A stretch of 64,000 nt of DNA from Verpa conica (lineage: Eukaryota > Ascomycota > Pezizomycetes > Pezizales > Morchellaceae). The DNA lies in the NCBI GenBank assembly GCA_033030425.1, contig JAUFSD010000008.1, forward strand, positions 620,001-684,000, written 5' to 3'. The position numbers were made by a program, and so were the translations under genes. Under the pieces are notes generated by a model, which searched no databases, was not told the origin of the DNA, and saw only the letters and a list, made by a program, of their open reading frames with translations. Positions 47,033-58,478 of this stretch are shown here, one piece after another (the stretch's first letter is position 1; each line of letters starts with the position of its first letter).

Positions 47033-49245
47033 ATGGATGATCAACCCTTCAGCTATATTCCTTGCTTAGCATTTTACTGGTAAGTAATACTCATAGGGCT
47101 TATTTTTTAGTAGCATGAGCTAAGAATAAGGCATAGGTCTGATACGAAGGCAAATCTTGTGGAAGTGGTTTCATCATTGAATGATTGGAAGTTCCCTGGC
47201 TTTAAACTTGAGCGGTATTCATATGGAGAGTTTGCTTGTTTCTTAGGACAACAAGAACCTTTTGACGAGATCCATTTTAAAGTAGGTTATCAAAATCACT
47301 AGATCTTACTTAATTTTGATGCTTATGACAAATTTAGTTTGTTATTGATGGCTCGAGATGGGAGGTTGATCGAAGTCTTCCCGTCTTCGTAGATGAATTT
47401 GGAAACGAAAATAACTGCTGGTCCTCTCAACAAGCCACTGATCACCACGATGCTTGTATACTCCATGTTCAAAGACAGCAGACTCTATCAAAAGTTGACA
47501 TGGGGGAGCTCTGCCGACTTGCTCTGGCTGCCCATGGATTGTATGACCAACATTGCAACGAATTGGAGTGTATCGTTGACCGGAGAGTACCCGATACTGG
47601 GCGGTTCACTCTCCCTATATCAGGTACATTAGAAGAGTTTGTTTTACTGCGCTTTCAGCCGGCGAGCCCTGTATTCATCCCGAACCAACCCGAAAAAAAT
47701 GCCAAATACACAGATTCCGATGATATTTGGGTAGCTGGATTTCCAGCTGATAATAGTCTAAACCCGTATCTCGCTCTCGATTTGACACTCAGCAACTCTG
47801 AGAAAGAGCGAAGAATGGAGAGCGAGTGTGCTACGATACGATTTCTCAAGGAGTACACGACACTCCCTGTTCCTGAGGTGTTTTCGTATGATGTTCGATA
47901 TCCTCCGGTTAAACATCTAACCTGGGAACAAAGGGCCCATGATAAACGTGCTGGCATAATCAACAAAGTTGAATGGCCCTTCATCCTGATGGAAAAATTT
48001 GGAAGCCTGCCGTTTCCACAGTATTGGTCACTCATTGGAAACCCGAGCAAACATGATCCAGATCTAAAGGGTCTCGACGTGATGCGCAAAAGGGTAAGAT
48101 ACCTCCCAAAGACTATCATACACCTCCTTTTAGTTCTAACGTCTACTAAAATATAAAAGGTGTTTGATCAACTAGCGATGTACCAATTGGAACTAGCAAA
48201 GCACCCGATCGCGGCATGTGGCTATTTAACTCTCAACTTGAGTTGCTGGCAGAGACCAGACAAAAATTCCCGTACAGCAAAGTCATCATTCGGGGTTCGT
48301 CCTTGTTTCTTCGATACTTGTCAACCATTTACAGACTCTATTGTTACCGCTTTTCCCGACCGCCGAGTGAGATTACGCTTCCCGTTGGCAAATTCAACAA
48401 ACTGCCTAAGTTCCATCACGACTCGTTTTAATCACCTTTTCACCCACAACTCAAAGCGCGCACGTATAATTAGTGATCCTGAAAAGGAAAGCGAGAGAGA
48501 TCATTTCATTGCCCTAGAGCAAATGCGGTCCCTGGTTTTCGAAACCTTTGGTACAAAATATGAGACCGGCCCATTTGTCCTTCAGCATGCCAACTTGTTT
48601 CCGCAAAATATTTTCCTCACTACCGATTCTGAGAAAAACTTCAAAATAAATGGTATAATCGATTGGGATTCTGCAGCCTCAGTTCCAATTCAGGTCAGCG
48701 CGTGCCCTCCCCGCATGTGCCTGGGTCGATTAGAAATTGAAAGTGATAATATGGAGATCCAGACTATCCAAGATAGTAGGATGTTTCACTCTCCTGTTTT
48801 CCCCCAAAATGTACTAGAGAGACAACGGGCTGAGTACTATACCTGCTTGGAAAGAACCGAAAACATATTGGAGATGAAGAAGGGAAGGGGCTCTGCTATA
48901 TGCCGAGATACAATGGGAAATGGAAAGCGCTTGTCGGAAGTTCTGAGACAAGAGATGGTCTTGCCAGTGTACATTTTGGACGAGATCTGTAGTACATCTT
49001 TGCAAGCCCTTACTGGAAGAGTTGCTCACATGTATCTACCATTGGTCTATGAGATGGTAAAAGGTCACAAGTGGGAGGATGTTAAAGATTCTATTTTGAT
49101 GAAAGGGGCAATGCGTTGTGTGGCGGATAGGTGGAGAAAAGAGCAGGAGAATCCAGGCCAGCCTCAGCCAATTGTCTCACAGACCGAATGTTTGGGTCAA
49201 CCGGCTGTTTCGGGGTCAGAATGTTTTGGTGAGGCAGTTATTTAG
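47033..49245 (+). CDS. APH/choline-kinase-like phosphotransferase family protein, catalytic Asp replaced
   Basis: Exons 47033-47079, 47137-47281, 47338-48093 and 48160-49245 give 677 residues. The layout is that of the large fungal aminoglycoside-phosphotransferase-like (protein-kinase fold) family: an N-lobe with ESECATIRFLKEYTTLPVPEVFSYD (about 265-290), the hinge-like WPFILMEKF, and a C-lobe with LQHANLFPQNIFL (H459) and INGIIDWDSAA (D484, D486). In active members the catalytic loop reads H-x-D; here N461 replaces Asp, while the metal-binding IDWD is kept. Substrates of fungal members are mostly unknown. The first two exons are short but read cleanly from ATG 47033 (MDDQPFSYIPCLAFYW). The long last exon has a poorly conserved segment (about 345-420) that may hide an unrecognised intron. 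Confidence 0.82.
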
Positions 49246-50975
49246 GATGCTTGGATTTAGATGTTTGAATTTGGATGAACTACATGTACTTTAAAACTAT
49301 CTGTAATGTTAAGGCGTGGTCATAAAGGAAGCGTATTTGAAGTGCAGTTATCTATGATAGTTTGAGGCATTGATTTTCTGTTAATTAGTAGGAGAAAAAC
49401 CATGTACTAGTCTCGGCATCACTAAACATAAATTAGTTGACTATGTATCCCTTTGTCTGGTGAGACTTGCTGCCCACCCAATGTGGCGGTGCTGTAGCTT
49501 AGTCAATCACAACATAACCAATAAACAACAGCATTTGAGTGAAGTATCTGACAGAGACAATACTTCTGGCCAGTAAGAAGATTTTAATCTTCTCAAGTCC
49601 TTTGGCCCCCATCTTGGGTGGGTAGCATCACTAGAGAAAGGGATAGTAGTCTAAACCATGACAAGACTACCTAAAAGAAGACTAAACATTTAGAGGAATG
49701 CGCTAAGCATCTACGAGAAACGGAAACGGTCTTTGATACAAAAATCACACCAATTATTACCTTTATTGTTTAAAAGTCAATTCTGAAGAAAGGTCTAGGG
49801 ATTTAGCATATGCAACGGAAGTTAACAGGAGACCTGTCCAAAAAAAATACTCATTCAAAAATAAACCGGTGCAATTTGGAATTCAAAGCTTGGGGGGGAT
49901 GCAAGTTTTTGAAATTCAGTAAACTTGCCCCCCTTGCTTTCTTTTTTTCTTTTTTTCATATTGGAGGCTTGCGTTTAATATCATCTGGTTGAGTGGGATT
50001 ATTTTCTTCAAGAGATATGATTGCACATACAGTTAATGACAAAGATGTCTTTCAGGTAATAAGGTATTCTTCAGGAAATATCAAAACGGTGTTAGAACGG
50101 GGTCTCTTCTTTCTCTGGGGTATTAATTAAAAGACCAGAGTGCTTCTGTAAGGGCACAAATATCTATTAGAGTTTGTAATGGCATTTACTTCCCAACATA
50201 TCTACTATTTCCAAAAATGCTAATCAAAAGATAGAGAGCGACCTGGAGGGTGAGAGGCGCGATAAAAAAACACGTATAGCCACCCCATACATAGCAAGTC
50301 CAAGCTACTTAACGTAAATATCTACAGAAGTACACCGTAAGTCTTAGTTTCCTGCCTTACGTACATATTATTTCAATTTTATTTTCCTAAAGATGGATAT
50401 GTCTAGGGGCTATATGAACGGCCGGAGGTGGTATTAATATAAAAGTGACATTGAATCTTACATTTTAGCAGAATAAATCTAAACTTCAATGTCAATGTTT
50501 GATGTTAATAAGTATCCATATTAAGCAAAAAATAGCAGGAAGGAATAGGTCGCCGCTAGTATAGAAATAAATGTTCTTTTACCAGAGCTAAAATCCATAT
50601 ACTCGAGTTGGCCTTTTGGTTGTGTAGTTTAGTTGCTTTTATAAACACATATCACTTCTAGGTACTCCTCGTGCAGTTAGGATTCGGATCTATATACTGC
50701 ACTACTGGAGGCGTTACTTGCTACTATGCAAAAGAGTTAAAGTCCAAAGTGTGAGATGGAGCGTGGGTCTAAAAATAGTTCTTATACATCCACAACCTAC
50801 ATTCTTTCTACCTATTTAAATACTATGCGTGCATGTATAGACCGTAGCCGGTGGGGATTCTTTCTAGATTACATAAGTCATTCATGGCTTGGCAGGGTCA
50901 CAAATGTGCATATCCACCATCGTCATCCTCCCCACGCAAGTCGCCAACACTTAAGAAACCCATTATGCACTAGCA
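49246..50975. other. AT-rich spacer
   Basis: About 1.7 kb without a recognisable gene. Short frames (for example 49810-49992 and 50756-50995) show no family features; the latter lies just before the VanZ-like start and may overlap its promoter and 5' UTR. Confidence 0.45.
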
Positions 50976-51743
50976 ATGAGGTCCGCCCCCCTTGAGCCTG
51001 CATCTCCCACTATTCTAACAGCTACAGAATCCGAGCTCCTTTTGCCGGCGCTTTTTGCGCACTCACACTAGCTGCTGCGTATCTTGGATTATCCGAGACC
51101 CAAGTCCCATTCAACGATAAATTCCTCCATTTCATCACTTTCTTTATACTGACGGTATTTTTCGCTGGTCCTTTGGAGATGATGTGGTTAGAGGGGCTAG
51201 TATGTGCTGAAAATCTATAGACATGTTTTTACTGGAGCTTCGAAACGACTAGGAGGAGGGTCGTCAACTTTACTCTGATTGTATAGTGTTTCCCAGCCCT
51301 ATTAAATGTTTAAAGAAGCGGCACTTTATGAAGATGAAGATGTTCTAACCACATAATGAGAAAACTAATATATTTCCTTACTTAGATATGTACACTTATT
51401 GGAGGAGTCGGTAGTGAGTTTCTTCAATCAGTGGCCACAGTGAGCCTCCCTCTGCTGCCCCCTCTGCTGCCCTAGACTAACCAACGCTACCACCAAGACC
51501 CGTAAATTCGATCCTTTCGATATCCTTGCAAACCTTATCGGTTCTGCTGGAGCACTTGTCCTCTGCACTTGGTACCACAAACGGATGCTGGAGAGGAAGC
51601 GACAGGCAAAGAAGTACCAACCGGTACCAGGTGAAGATACAGAATTTGATGCAGATGTGGATGTTGGCGAGGAGATGGAAGATTTGGAGGCAGGGCGAGC
51701 GGATACCAATAATGAAGAGCAGGATATCGGCGACGCAAAGTGA
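50976..51743 (+). CDS. VanZ-like domain membrane protein
   Basis: Exons 50976-50980 (ATGAG only), 51028-51154, 51221-51280, 51386-51439 and 51498-51743 give 163 residues. The product starts MRIRAPFAGAFCALTL and shows the VanZ-like pattern: LHFITFFILT, CFYWSFETTRRRVVNF, GGVGSEFLQS and KFDPFDILANLIGSAGALVL, then a WYHKRMLERKR stop-transfer end and an acidic tail. About four membrane helices are visible. VanZ-like proteins are widespread in fungi with unknown function. The first coding exon is just 5 nt; its donor GTCCGC is atypical, but the CTAAC branch and CTACAG acceptor of that intron are good, and the resulting N-terminus is what the family shows. Other introns are 58-105 nt. Confidence 0.85.
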
Positions 51744-51945
51744 ACAGAGGAGTTAAATCAAACCCAGTACCCATTGTTAGGCCCAACTTATCTGCAGTCC
51801 TTAAACTTCTCGACTGGGTTTCCCTTCTCCAGAGTCCACTTTGTTAGGTTAGGTCCATAGGGAGAAGGTACGAGAAAGTATATGGGGGAAACAGAAAGGC
51901 GTATTTTGTTCTGTGTTTTTTTTTTTCAGTTTGTTTTTCCCTAGC

Positions 51946-52269
51946 CTAAGAAGTATCTGTTTTTTTCTCCAAATGTTCTTTTCTCTCCCGCACCCACTCG
52001 CTCGAAACCCATTTGAGATGTGATGCGATGAGTTGCAGCTGGCCAACCAAATCATCCAAGAATGGAATTACGATCTCGACTAGGCTAAGAAAAGGGGAAA
52101 AAAGAAAAAAAGATCGACGCGTTCCTGAAACGCCACCATCGTGGGGAAGGTTACTGACAGCTTTGCCTCCCTCTGACCCTGGGTTCTTTTCGGTTTTAAG
52201 TACTCGGTTGGGGACATGCATAAGTGGATTATCTTCCGATTCGGTTTGCCTCAAGAGGTGTCTCCACAT
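51946..52269 (-). CDS. Hypothetical protein, possibly spliced
   Basis: A 107-codon frame from ATG 52269 to TAG 51946, convergent with the VanZ-like gene. Its C-terminal half (EIVIPFLDDLVGQLQLIASH onward to EHLEKK) is an amphipathic helix/coiled coil of protein-like composition. It is preceded by a long pyrimidine tract ending in TTAGCCTAG, which looks like a 3' splice site. The real gene may therefore be spliced with a different 5' exon. No family recognised. Confidence 0.3.
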   Translation of the reverse strand: MWRHLLRQTESEDNPLMHVPNRVLKTEKNPGSEGGKAVSNLPHDGGVSGTRRSFFLFSPFLSLVEIVIPFLDDLVGQLQLIASHLKWVSSEWVRERKEHLEKKTDTS

Positions 52270-52329
52270 CGGAGAGGTGTCCTGGGTGCACGTGAAAGAT
52301 ATCGACGCAGCACGTGACTGAATCACCAA

Positions 52330-54041
52330 CGGAAGAAATTATCAAATATATATATAAGTTCATCCGCATATAAATGATATGATTATGGAGCAGTGTACTC
52401 CCGTTGCCGCTAACGAATGGTCAAATACCCACATGACCTGACACCCCTGAGCCTTATTCGATCTTAGGAGACCTATCGTATTTTATTTATTTATTTCCTA
52501 GAGAGACGTACCATGTGTTCTTTAGATCACCTATGCAAGCCGTTCATTTAAAGAAATACATGATGTCTTGCTGTACGCAAATACTCTAGAAATAATAAAA
52601 TTTGTGCGCATGCCCAGTAGAGCAGAAGCTGATATGGGGCTGCGCCAATAGGTGGTTTGTAAACAACATAAGAAATTATAATGTATACAGCTTCTGAAAG
52701 TCATCTAGTGAACTAGAATGGTATTATATTACATTCCGTAAGTGCCTTGATTTGAAGTAGGCGTATAGACCCAGGATGGTATCCCATTTGACAAGCGGTA
52801 GTGTTGATTTTGAGTTCTGGCCTGATTTGTATTATACAGGACATGCATAAAAAGTCTTTACCGGATCACTATTGAAACCCCTACCATAATCCCAGAAGGG
52901 CGCCCTACATTTATACCCCGGCTACAAATCTGGCCAGGGATCCTGGTATTCTCAAGGGTTTCTTGTTATCAACTAAGGTTCCGTCGTAAAACTAGGGCGT
53001 ACTACATTGTCCACAAGGTATGGCGGGGTAAAGGGTAGGCGTTGTCCAAACACAAAATCTCCCCTACCCCACAAGAAAGTAACCAAAGTTGCAGGAGCCC
53101 TTGTTTCAGACAATGCACTGCCACAGCACGAAACGCTTGTTCTTGCTCGGTCGTATAATCCCCCCGTTTTTCCTGAGCCCGATGACGGATAGATCCAAGG
53201 TTTAATACTAACGTCATATGAACCACCACCACCCAAAAGGGGATGGCCTGAAAGTTTAAACTGTGGCTCGTGACATAGAGTACAGGGCGAGTGATCACCC
53301 GTGACACAAATCGACATGCCAGCTCATCTGATCTTCACTCACCTATTCTCAGGGCTTCGGACTTTAGGGGGGATTTGGTCAGCCCCACCACAACCCCCCG
53401 CCTGACCCAAGAGTACAGTCTAATCTCCCCTTCCCCTTTTGTTTCGGATCGATGTCACTAAGTGTCAACCTTTACTGATAGCTAGTTTCCTCTAGATCCG
53501 ATTCAATTTATCTTTCCTTCTACATGCCCCAGCTAACTTTACATGTCTCCAAAAACCAAAACTTAACGAGTTTTTAGTGCAAAATTGTCACCAGCGATAG
53601 ATATGATGGGTAGGCCGGGTAAAGTACGATATGAATACATAATACAGGATGAACTACCAGAATACAACGCAAAATTCAAACTCCAAGCCTTCTACCCTAC
53701 CCCCGTAACCCTTCCTATGCATTGCATGATATGATGGTGACACGACGGAATAATAATAAAATAGAATAAAGAAAAACATCAAAACGACAACTCCAATCCT
53801 TTATTCCATACCTCTCCAACGCAAAGTCATGATATAAACGAAAATATGCAACCCTCCCAAAATTGTAACGAATGATCGATCATAAACGCCTGATATCATA
53901 AAGGAAATGGGGAAGAAAAAATAAATAAAGGGAAGAAAAGTCCAAGCTCAATAGATATCTGTCGGATTCTCGATGCAATGAAGGAATTAACTGTCGGAAA
54001 AGTCCGTTATTCGATATAGCCTACTATGAGTGCAGTAGCAC
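52330..54041. other. Spacer without recognised genes
   Basis: About 1.7 kb. The overlapping minus-strand frames at 52973-53317 and the plus frame at 53007-53192 cover the same bases and none resembles a protein. The right end is the 3' flank of the tyrosine phosphatase gene. Confidence 0.45.
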
Positions 54042-55636
54042 TCATCCATCAGCTTCCTCATTTATTTCAACTAGGTCATCCATAGACATACCCGGAGGTG
54101 AAGCAGATTTTCCCCGCCTTTGGAACTTCTCCTTCAGAACTTGATACAAAAACTCGAATTGCACCTGGCTCTGCACCATATACATTCTCTGTTCTCGGAG
54201 CTGGTTGACAGTTTCAAAGAGTAGGTCTTCTCGTTCGTCAATGCTAATGGTACCGGCGTCGATCTCGCGGATAAAGTGATCAAGCGTCACAAAAGTGCCT
54301 GATCTGCCAACACCGGCGCTGCCTGTACAACGCGAATAGATTAGCGGTTGTTAGATTTGAAGTAGGGGTAAGAGGATTGCTGACAATGCACAATGAGCGG
54401 GTTATGGGGGCCACTGTTTTTCTCGTTCGCTAGCTTTATTGCCTCCAATAAAGCATTCCGATCTTCACCCTCAGGGACATTGAAGTCTGGCCACCCCTTG
54501 AATAATAGGTGCCATACTGTTTTCTCCTTCTCTCCGACTTTCAAGACTAGTTTCCGAACTGTGCATGAACTGCGCTTATCCTTGGTCTTCTCAACACATT
54601 TTATACTCGCACTAAACCCATCGCCAAACTCATCATCACCATTAATCGCCCAAGCCTCTTCCTCAACTTTCTCCGGGAAGTATTGAAAACATTTATCCCG
54701 CCCGAGTTCAAAAGTCTTTGTTAACATCACTATCACTGCTACGTCGTCGGTTTCCTGCCAAATCATTCGCCATATGTGGTTGAACTGTCCTTCTTTCGGA
54801 CCCTGTACACATGGTAACACAAGTGTCAACTTTCAACCCATGCGCTTACAACCTCTTTTTAACACCATCAAAAGTTGCTGCAATGTGCCTATGTACTGCA
54901 GGTCGGCCAATCGGGACAGGGGAGGGTCTACATACTTGTGTACAAATATACCGTTTCACAGAGCCATCCTTCCGACTATTAAGAGCGATCGGGGAAGCAT
55001 TGATGTAATTACAGTGTTCAGAAGGGACCTTTAACTTGATGCGGTTGTACTCCCAAGCAGCAATGTTGGAATACCGGTTTCGGGAGGTAACCTCGGGTGA
55101 GTCGTCAAGTCTCCATTTCGAATCTTCTTCCTGGTTCATGAGACTCTCGGCTAGGCGGTCGTTTTGTAGATACTCGAGCTGTAGGAACTTTCGTCGGATC
55201 TCTAAGAGTAGTAAATAAATATTAGCATACTTGAAATTCCTTTTCTGTCTACCATGTTAATAGTAGAAGCTGGGTCAAACAAGGTATCGCTAAAATAGTA
55301 TTTCTATTAAAGTTTCACCCTAGAATTCTCCGGCGAGTCACCTCGGCCGTTTCAACTTCTCCCACCCTTGCGCGCTTATACCACATTCTACTTCCCCCCA
55401 CAACATTGGGAGAAAGGTGTTTTAAAAGAATAAAACAATAAAAAAAAATTTAAAAAAGCAAATAGACGAATTGCGATCGACTTACCGATATGCGTCTGTA
55501 GCAAGAATGGTGGAATGCCCCTGTCGGCAGAGCGACCCCGCCGTCGGGATCGTGAACGGGACATCCGTGGGGACGAGCGCGATGAGACTGGAACGACATG
55601 GTGATGGCTCCCGGGCCTCCAGATGTGATGGGACAT
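54042..55636 (-). CDS. Classical protein tyrosine phosphatase (Ptp1/Pyp3-like)
   Basis: Cytosolic dephosphorylation of phosphotyrosine, in fungi often on MAP kinases or Cdc2. Exons 55636-55486, 55201-54936, 54802-54385 and 54322-54042 give 371 residues. After an Arg/Ser-rich leader (about 1-45) comes the complete PTP domain: NRYSNIAAWEYNRIKL, NYINASPI with the substrate-recognition loop, QGPKEGQFNHIWRMIWQ, the WPD loop KGWPDFNVPEG with its acid Asp, the P-loop HCSAGVGRSGT with C279, and QLREQRMYMVQSQVQFEFLY supplying the Q-loop. Intron 3 splits the codon of the catalytic Cys279 and has an uncommon GTCAGC donor. Intron 1 is 284 nt, unusually long here, between the leader and the domain. It could start further upstream if an additional 5' exon exists. 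Confidence 0.93.
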
Positions 55637-57992
55637 CGGAAGCAGGGACAGGAGTTGACTTACGTCTAGGAGCCGAATGGTGAAAGATCTACGTAGAACA
55701 GATGAGGAAGGAGACGTTTTGGCCGTTGTGAGAGACGGAATGCTGGGATATTATATGTTGGAATTATGATAGAGCTTATAAGAGTTGTTGCGATGGGTTT
55801 GTGTGGTCTAGTTGTGGGATGGTGGGGCGAAGGGGAGACCTTATGAGGAGTCAGGACTTGCGATGGGCGGTTGCAGATCGCGTGGTGGGGAGCTATGAAT
55901 ACATGTGGTGATGGCTCGGGAGGGAGAGGGGAGTATTTAGAGGGAGGTAGGAAAGGAAAAATGTGGGGGATCAAGAAGGAAGAGAGTGTGGCAGGGTCTG
56001 GTAAGATTCTAGGTCCTTGGAGGGGACACGAGAACTGATTGTGGGTAAGTGATTAATTGATTGATTGAGGTATGATGAGTGGTGTGAGTGTAAGGAGCGT
56101 GTGCCTCCTAGCTGTGTCGGAGTAGGTGTCAGGCAGACTGCGGATAACGGTTTGTCTTGTGCTTCACCATCAGTCGTTCGTTCTCATGCTATGTCATGTC
56201 TTCTGGCTTTCAAGAAAAGGGATGAGCCCCCTTCATTCCTTCATACAGCAATAGCGGCTGGCGGAACCTCACTTTGACCGAGAGCCACCATGTACCTAGG
56301 TAGATACTTGTAAATTACATGTACTAGCGACCCCCTCTTAATCGAGCTTGTGCATGGAGTACATGGGATGGAAATTATGTAGACAGGAGAGACTAGAGAC
56401 GAGACCAGACCAGAGATGAGACTAGAAAAAACCGGAACCAGAAGCCAGAGATCCTGGCAGAAGAGACAAGAGAGACCCTGTGTAGAAGAGAGACCCTGTT
56501 TAGGAGAGCCCTATCAAACGTACAGGGACCAGTACACACAGCATCCAGAGGCAGGCACAATACTATCGACATTTTTACTTTGTTTTTGAAGAAGGGCCCA
56601 CATGTCATGTAAAGTGCCAGGTAGAGCATGCCGGTGCCTACCCTCCACCCTCTCATCGATGCAGAGTGCACACCAGATTATTCTGCCCATCTCCTGTGTC
56701 TTGCGGATCGCGTTCTCGCCGCCCTGCAGAGCCTCACGCCGCCGCTTTGGTCCAGGAGATGGAGGGATGAGGGACGGGGATGGGATGGATCCTGGAAGGG
56801 AGGGATGGGATGCATGTGGGAAGAGATGATTGGGGAAACACTAAACAAACATAAACTTCTTGGTCCTTCCATCGTTGCACACAGCCTCTCGTTTCGGTCT
56901 TTTCACGTTGCAGCTTGCCACTCAATATCCGTGTACCCAACAGAGTCTTGCCTTCTTCTGTTGATCACCATACGTGTAAAGTGTGTTTTGCTTGTAGCGA
57001 ATGAATGAGTGAGGAGATGGGATGGATGACGGCTGAGAACCTTCCTCCAGGCTTCCAAAGTCTTAGCGGCTCAAGTCCTGTGACGTCGATGCACGGGCGA
57101 AGCCGAGGAACCTTAGGGTTTCTTTTTGGAGATGTTTCTGATGGCGCTCGTGGAGGATAATGGGAGAAGGCGTGCATCCCCATTGCTTCTTTGGACGTGC
57201 GGTTTCAAGGTTCAGTCTCATTTTGTATAACTGCGGCGCCGTCTGTATTACATACTTGTATCCACACATGTACTACGCCTGTGAGGGTAAGTCTCTGGAC
57301 ACCTGGCTGTGGTGGCACAGGCTTCGCCTAGGAAATAGCCAATAATTTCGCGTGAGGGAGATGGTGCCACCACTGCCACTGTCCAGAGACTTACCCCCGC
57401 AGGCGTAGTACTCTGCCCTTCGTTACATACAGTCCTGTACCTCAAAAGGCTTGCTGCTTTACTGGACTGCTATTTTTATGCTTTGTCATCTGTCAAGCCG
57501 CTCTGTGGGTGCCTTCTTTTCCCTGGTAACCGGTTAGCTCCCCGGCCTACAGCGACATACGCACAACCACCACCCACCCGCCCGCCCGCAGCACAGTGCC
57601 CCTCATTCACCACCAACATTGTCACCCAGAAGGAAAAATAAAAAGATACGGAGATAGTGGGAAAAGGGTCAGAAAACCGAATATCCAACAGGGCCAGAAG
57701 CAAGGGAGTCCCTTGACCAAAAGAATCATCTGACTCAATTTTATTTTATCACGAAATCAAGAAGGATAGAATACTATGGCCATATGGATACGTGTCTTTG
57801 AAGTGTGTTCATACCCCACCTTCTGCACCTATTTTTCTACCCATCTTCACTCCGGCCTTGCAGGATCACATCGAGATCTGCAGTTGCTGCTACATCGCAG
57901 TACTGATATCAAGCTGAATAGGCCTGGCTCGTTACAAGAGTTGAGTTCAACACCCCCCCCCCCTTCCTCTCCCACAGCGCTGGCTTCGTGGC
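55637..57992. other. Intergenic region with one MITE
   Basis: About 2.3 kb. The phosphatase promoter and 5' UTR occupy the left part. 56380-56510 is a purine-rich stretch with repeated AGAGACC words. One MITE copy lies at 57273-57408. Open frames around 56602-57008 overlap on both strands and are not supported as genes. Confidence 0.45.
57273..57408. mobile_element. TA-flanked MITE, family with GGTAAGT ends, copy B
   Basis: Inverted ends CTACGCCTG.G.GGGTAAGTC (57273 onward) and its complement (ending 57408), about 29 bases with two differences. TA flanks at 57271-57272 and 57409-57410. Shares its interior with the copy at 27959-28089. 136 bp, non-coding. Confidence 0.9.
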
Positions 57993-58044
57993 ATGGGGAT
58001 CATCACCGAAAGCCTAGCCAAAATGATTCAAAAAGTGCACGCAC

Positions 58045-58049
<5 letters not shown>

Positions 58050-58080
<31 letters not shown>
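58050..58080. repeat. (CA)n microsatellite
   Basis: About 15 uninterrupted CA units. It lies upstream of the Mrx7-like frame and may be inside its first intron. Confidence 0.9.
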
Positions 58081-58084
<4 letters not shown>

Positions 58085-58176
58085 TACAAATGCGCACGCT
58101 CAGCATAGCGGGTACGCAGAGGGAGGTGTAAGGAGGAAGAAAAAATTACGCCTAGTGTTGCTAGTCTTACGGGGCA

Positions 58177-58478
58177 ATGATCTGTGACGAAGTCGTGGCA
58201 AACTGCTTACTGACCAGACAGTTACTGAGGAGCCCGACGTTTCATCGGGCGGTAGCCAATATCCATGGTCGATTAACGGGTACGAGGAGAATTGATTACA
58301 GCGAGATGGGAGGAACAAAGATTGAAGGTTATCTCGTTCCCTTCCCCGCACTAGGTGTGGGGCACTTTTGTGATATGGGCATTGTTGACACGCCATTGCA
58401 GGTGCAGAGGAAAGTGGCTTAAAGAGGTTCGTCAAGATATATGCCGAAGAGTTTAAAGAGACCTTCAGGCGCCGGTAG
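58177..58478 (+). CDS. MRX7: Small protein resembling mitochondrial Mrx7 (MIOREX component 7)
   Basis: Exons 58177-58327 and 58402-58478 give 75 residues. The protein reads LLRSPTFHRAVANIHGRLTG near the start and GLKRFVKIYAEEFKETFRRR at the end. This order (LRSP-FH-V-IH motif, then a basic/acidic C-terminal helix) is what I recall of the short fungal Mrx7 family, a matrix protein associated with mitochondrial gene expression. The intron was inferred because splicing (GTTATC donor, GCAG acceptor) replaces an unlike C-terminus with the helix. A longer form may exist: an upstream exon 57993-58034 (MGIITESLAKMIQK) joined to 58165, with the CA repeat in the intron, keeps frame and would give 93 residues. 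Assignment is moderate. Confidence 0.55.

Noticed and set aside
57993..58187. 64-codon frame with an HTHTHT run as a protein
   Set aside because: The run is a translated CA microsatellite; only its first 14 codons might be an exon.
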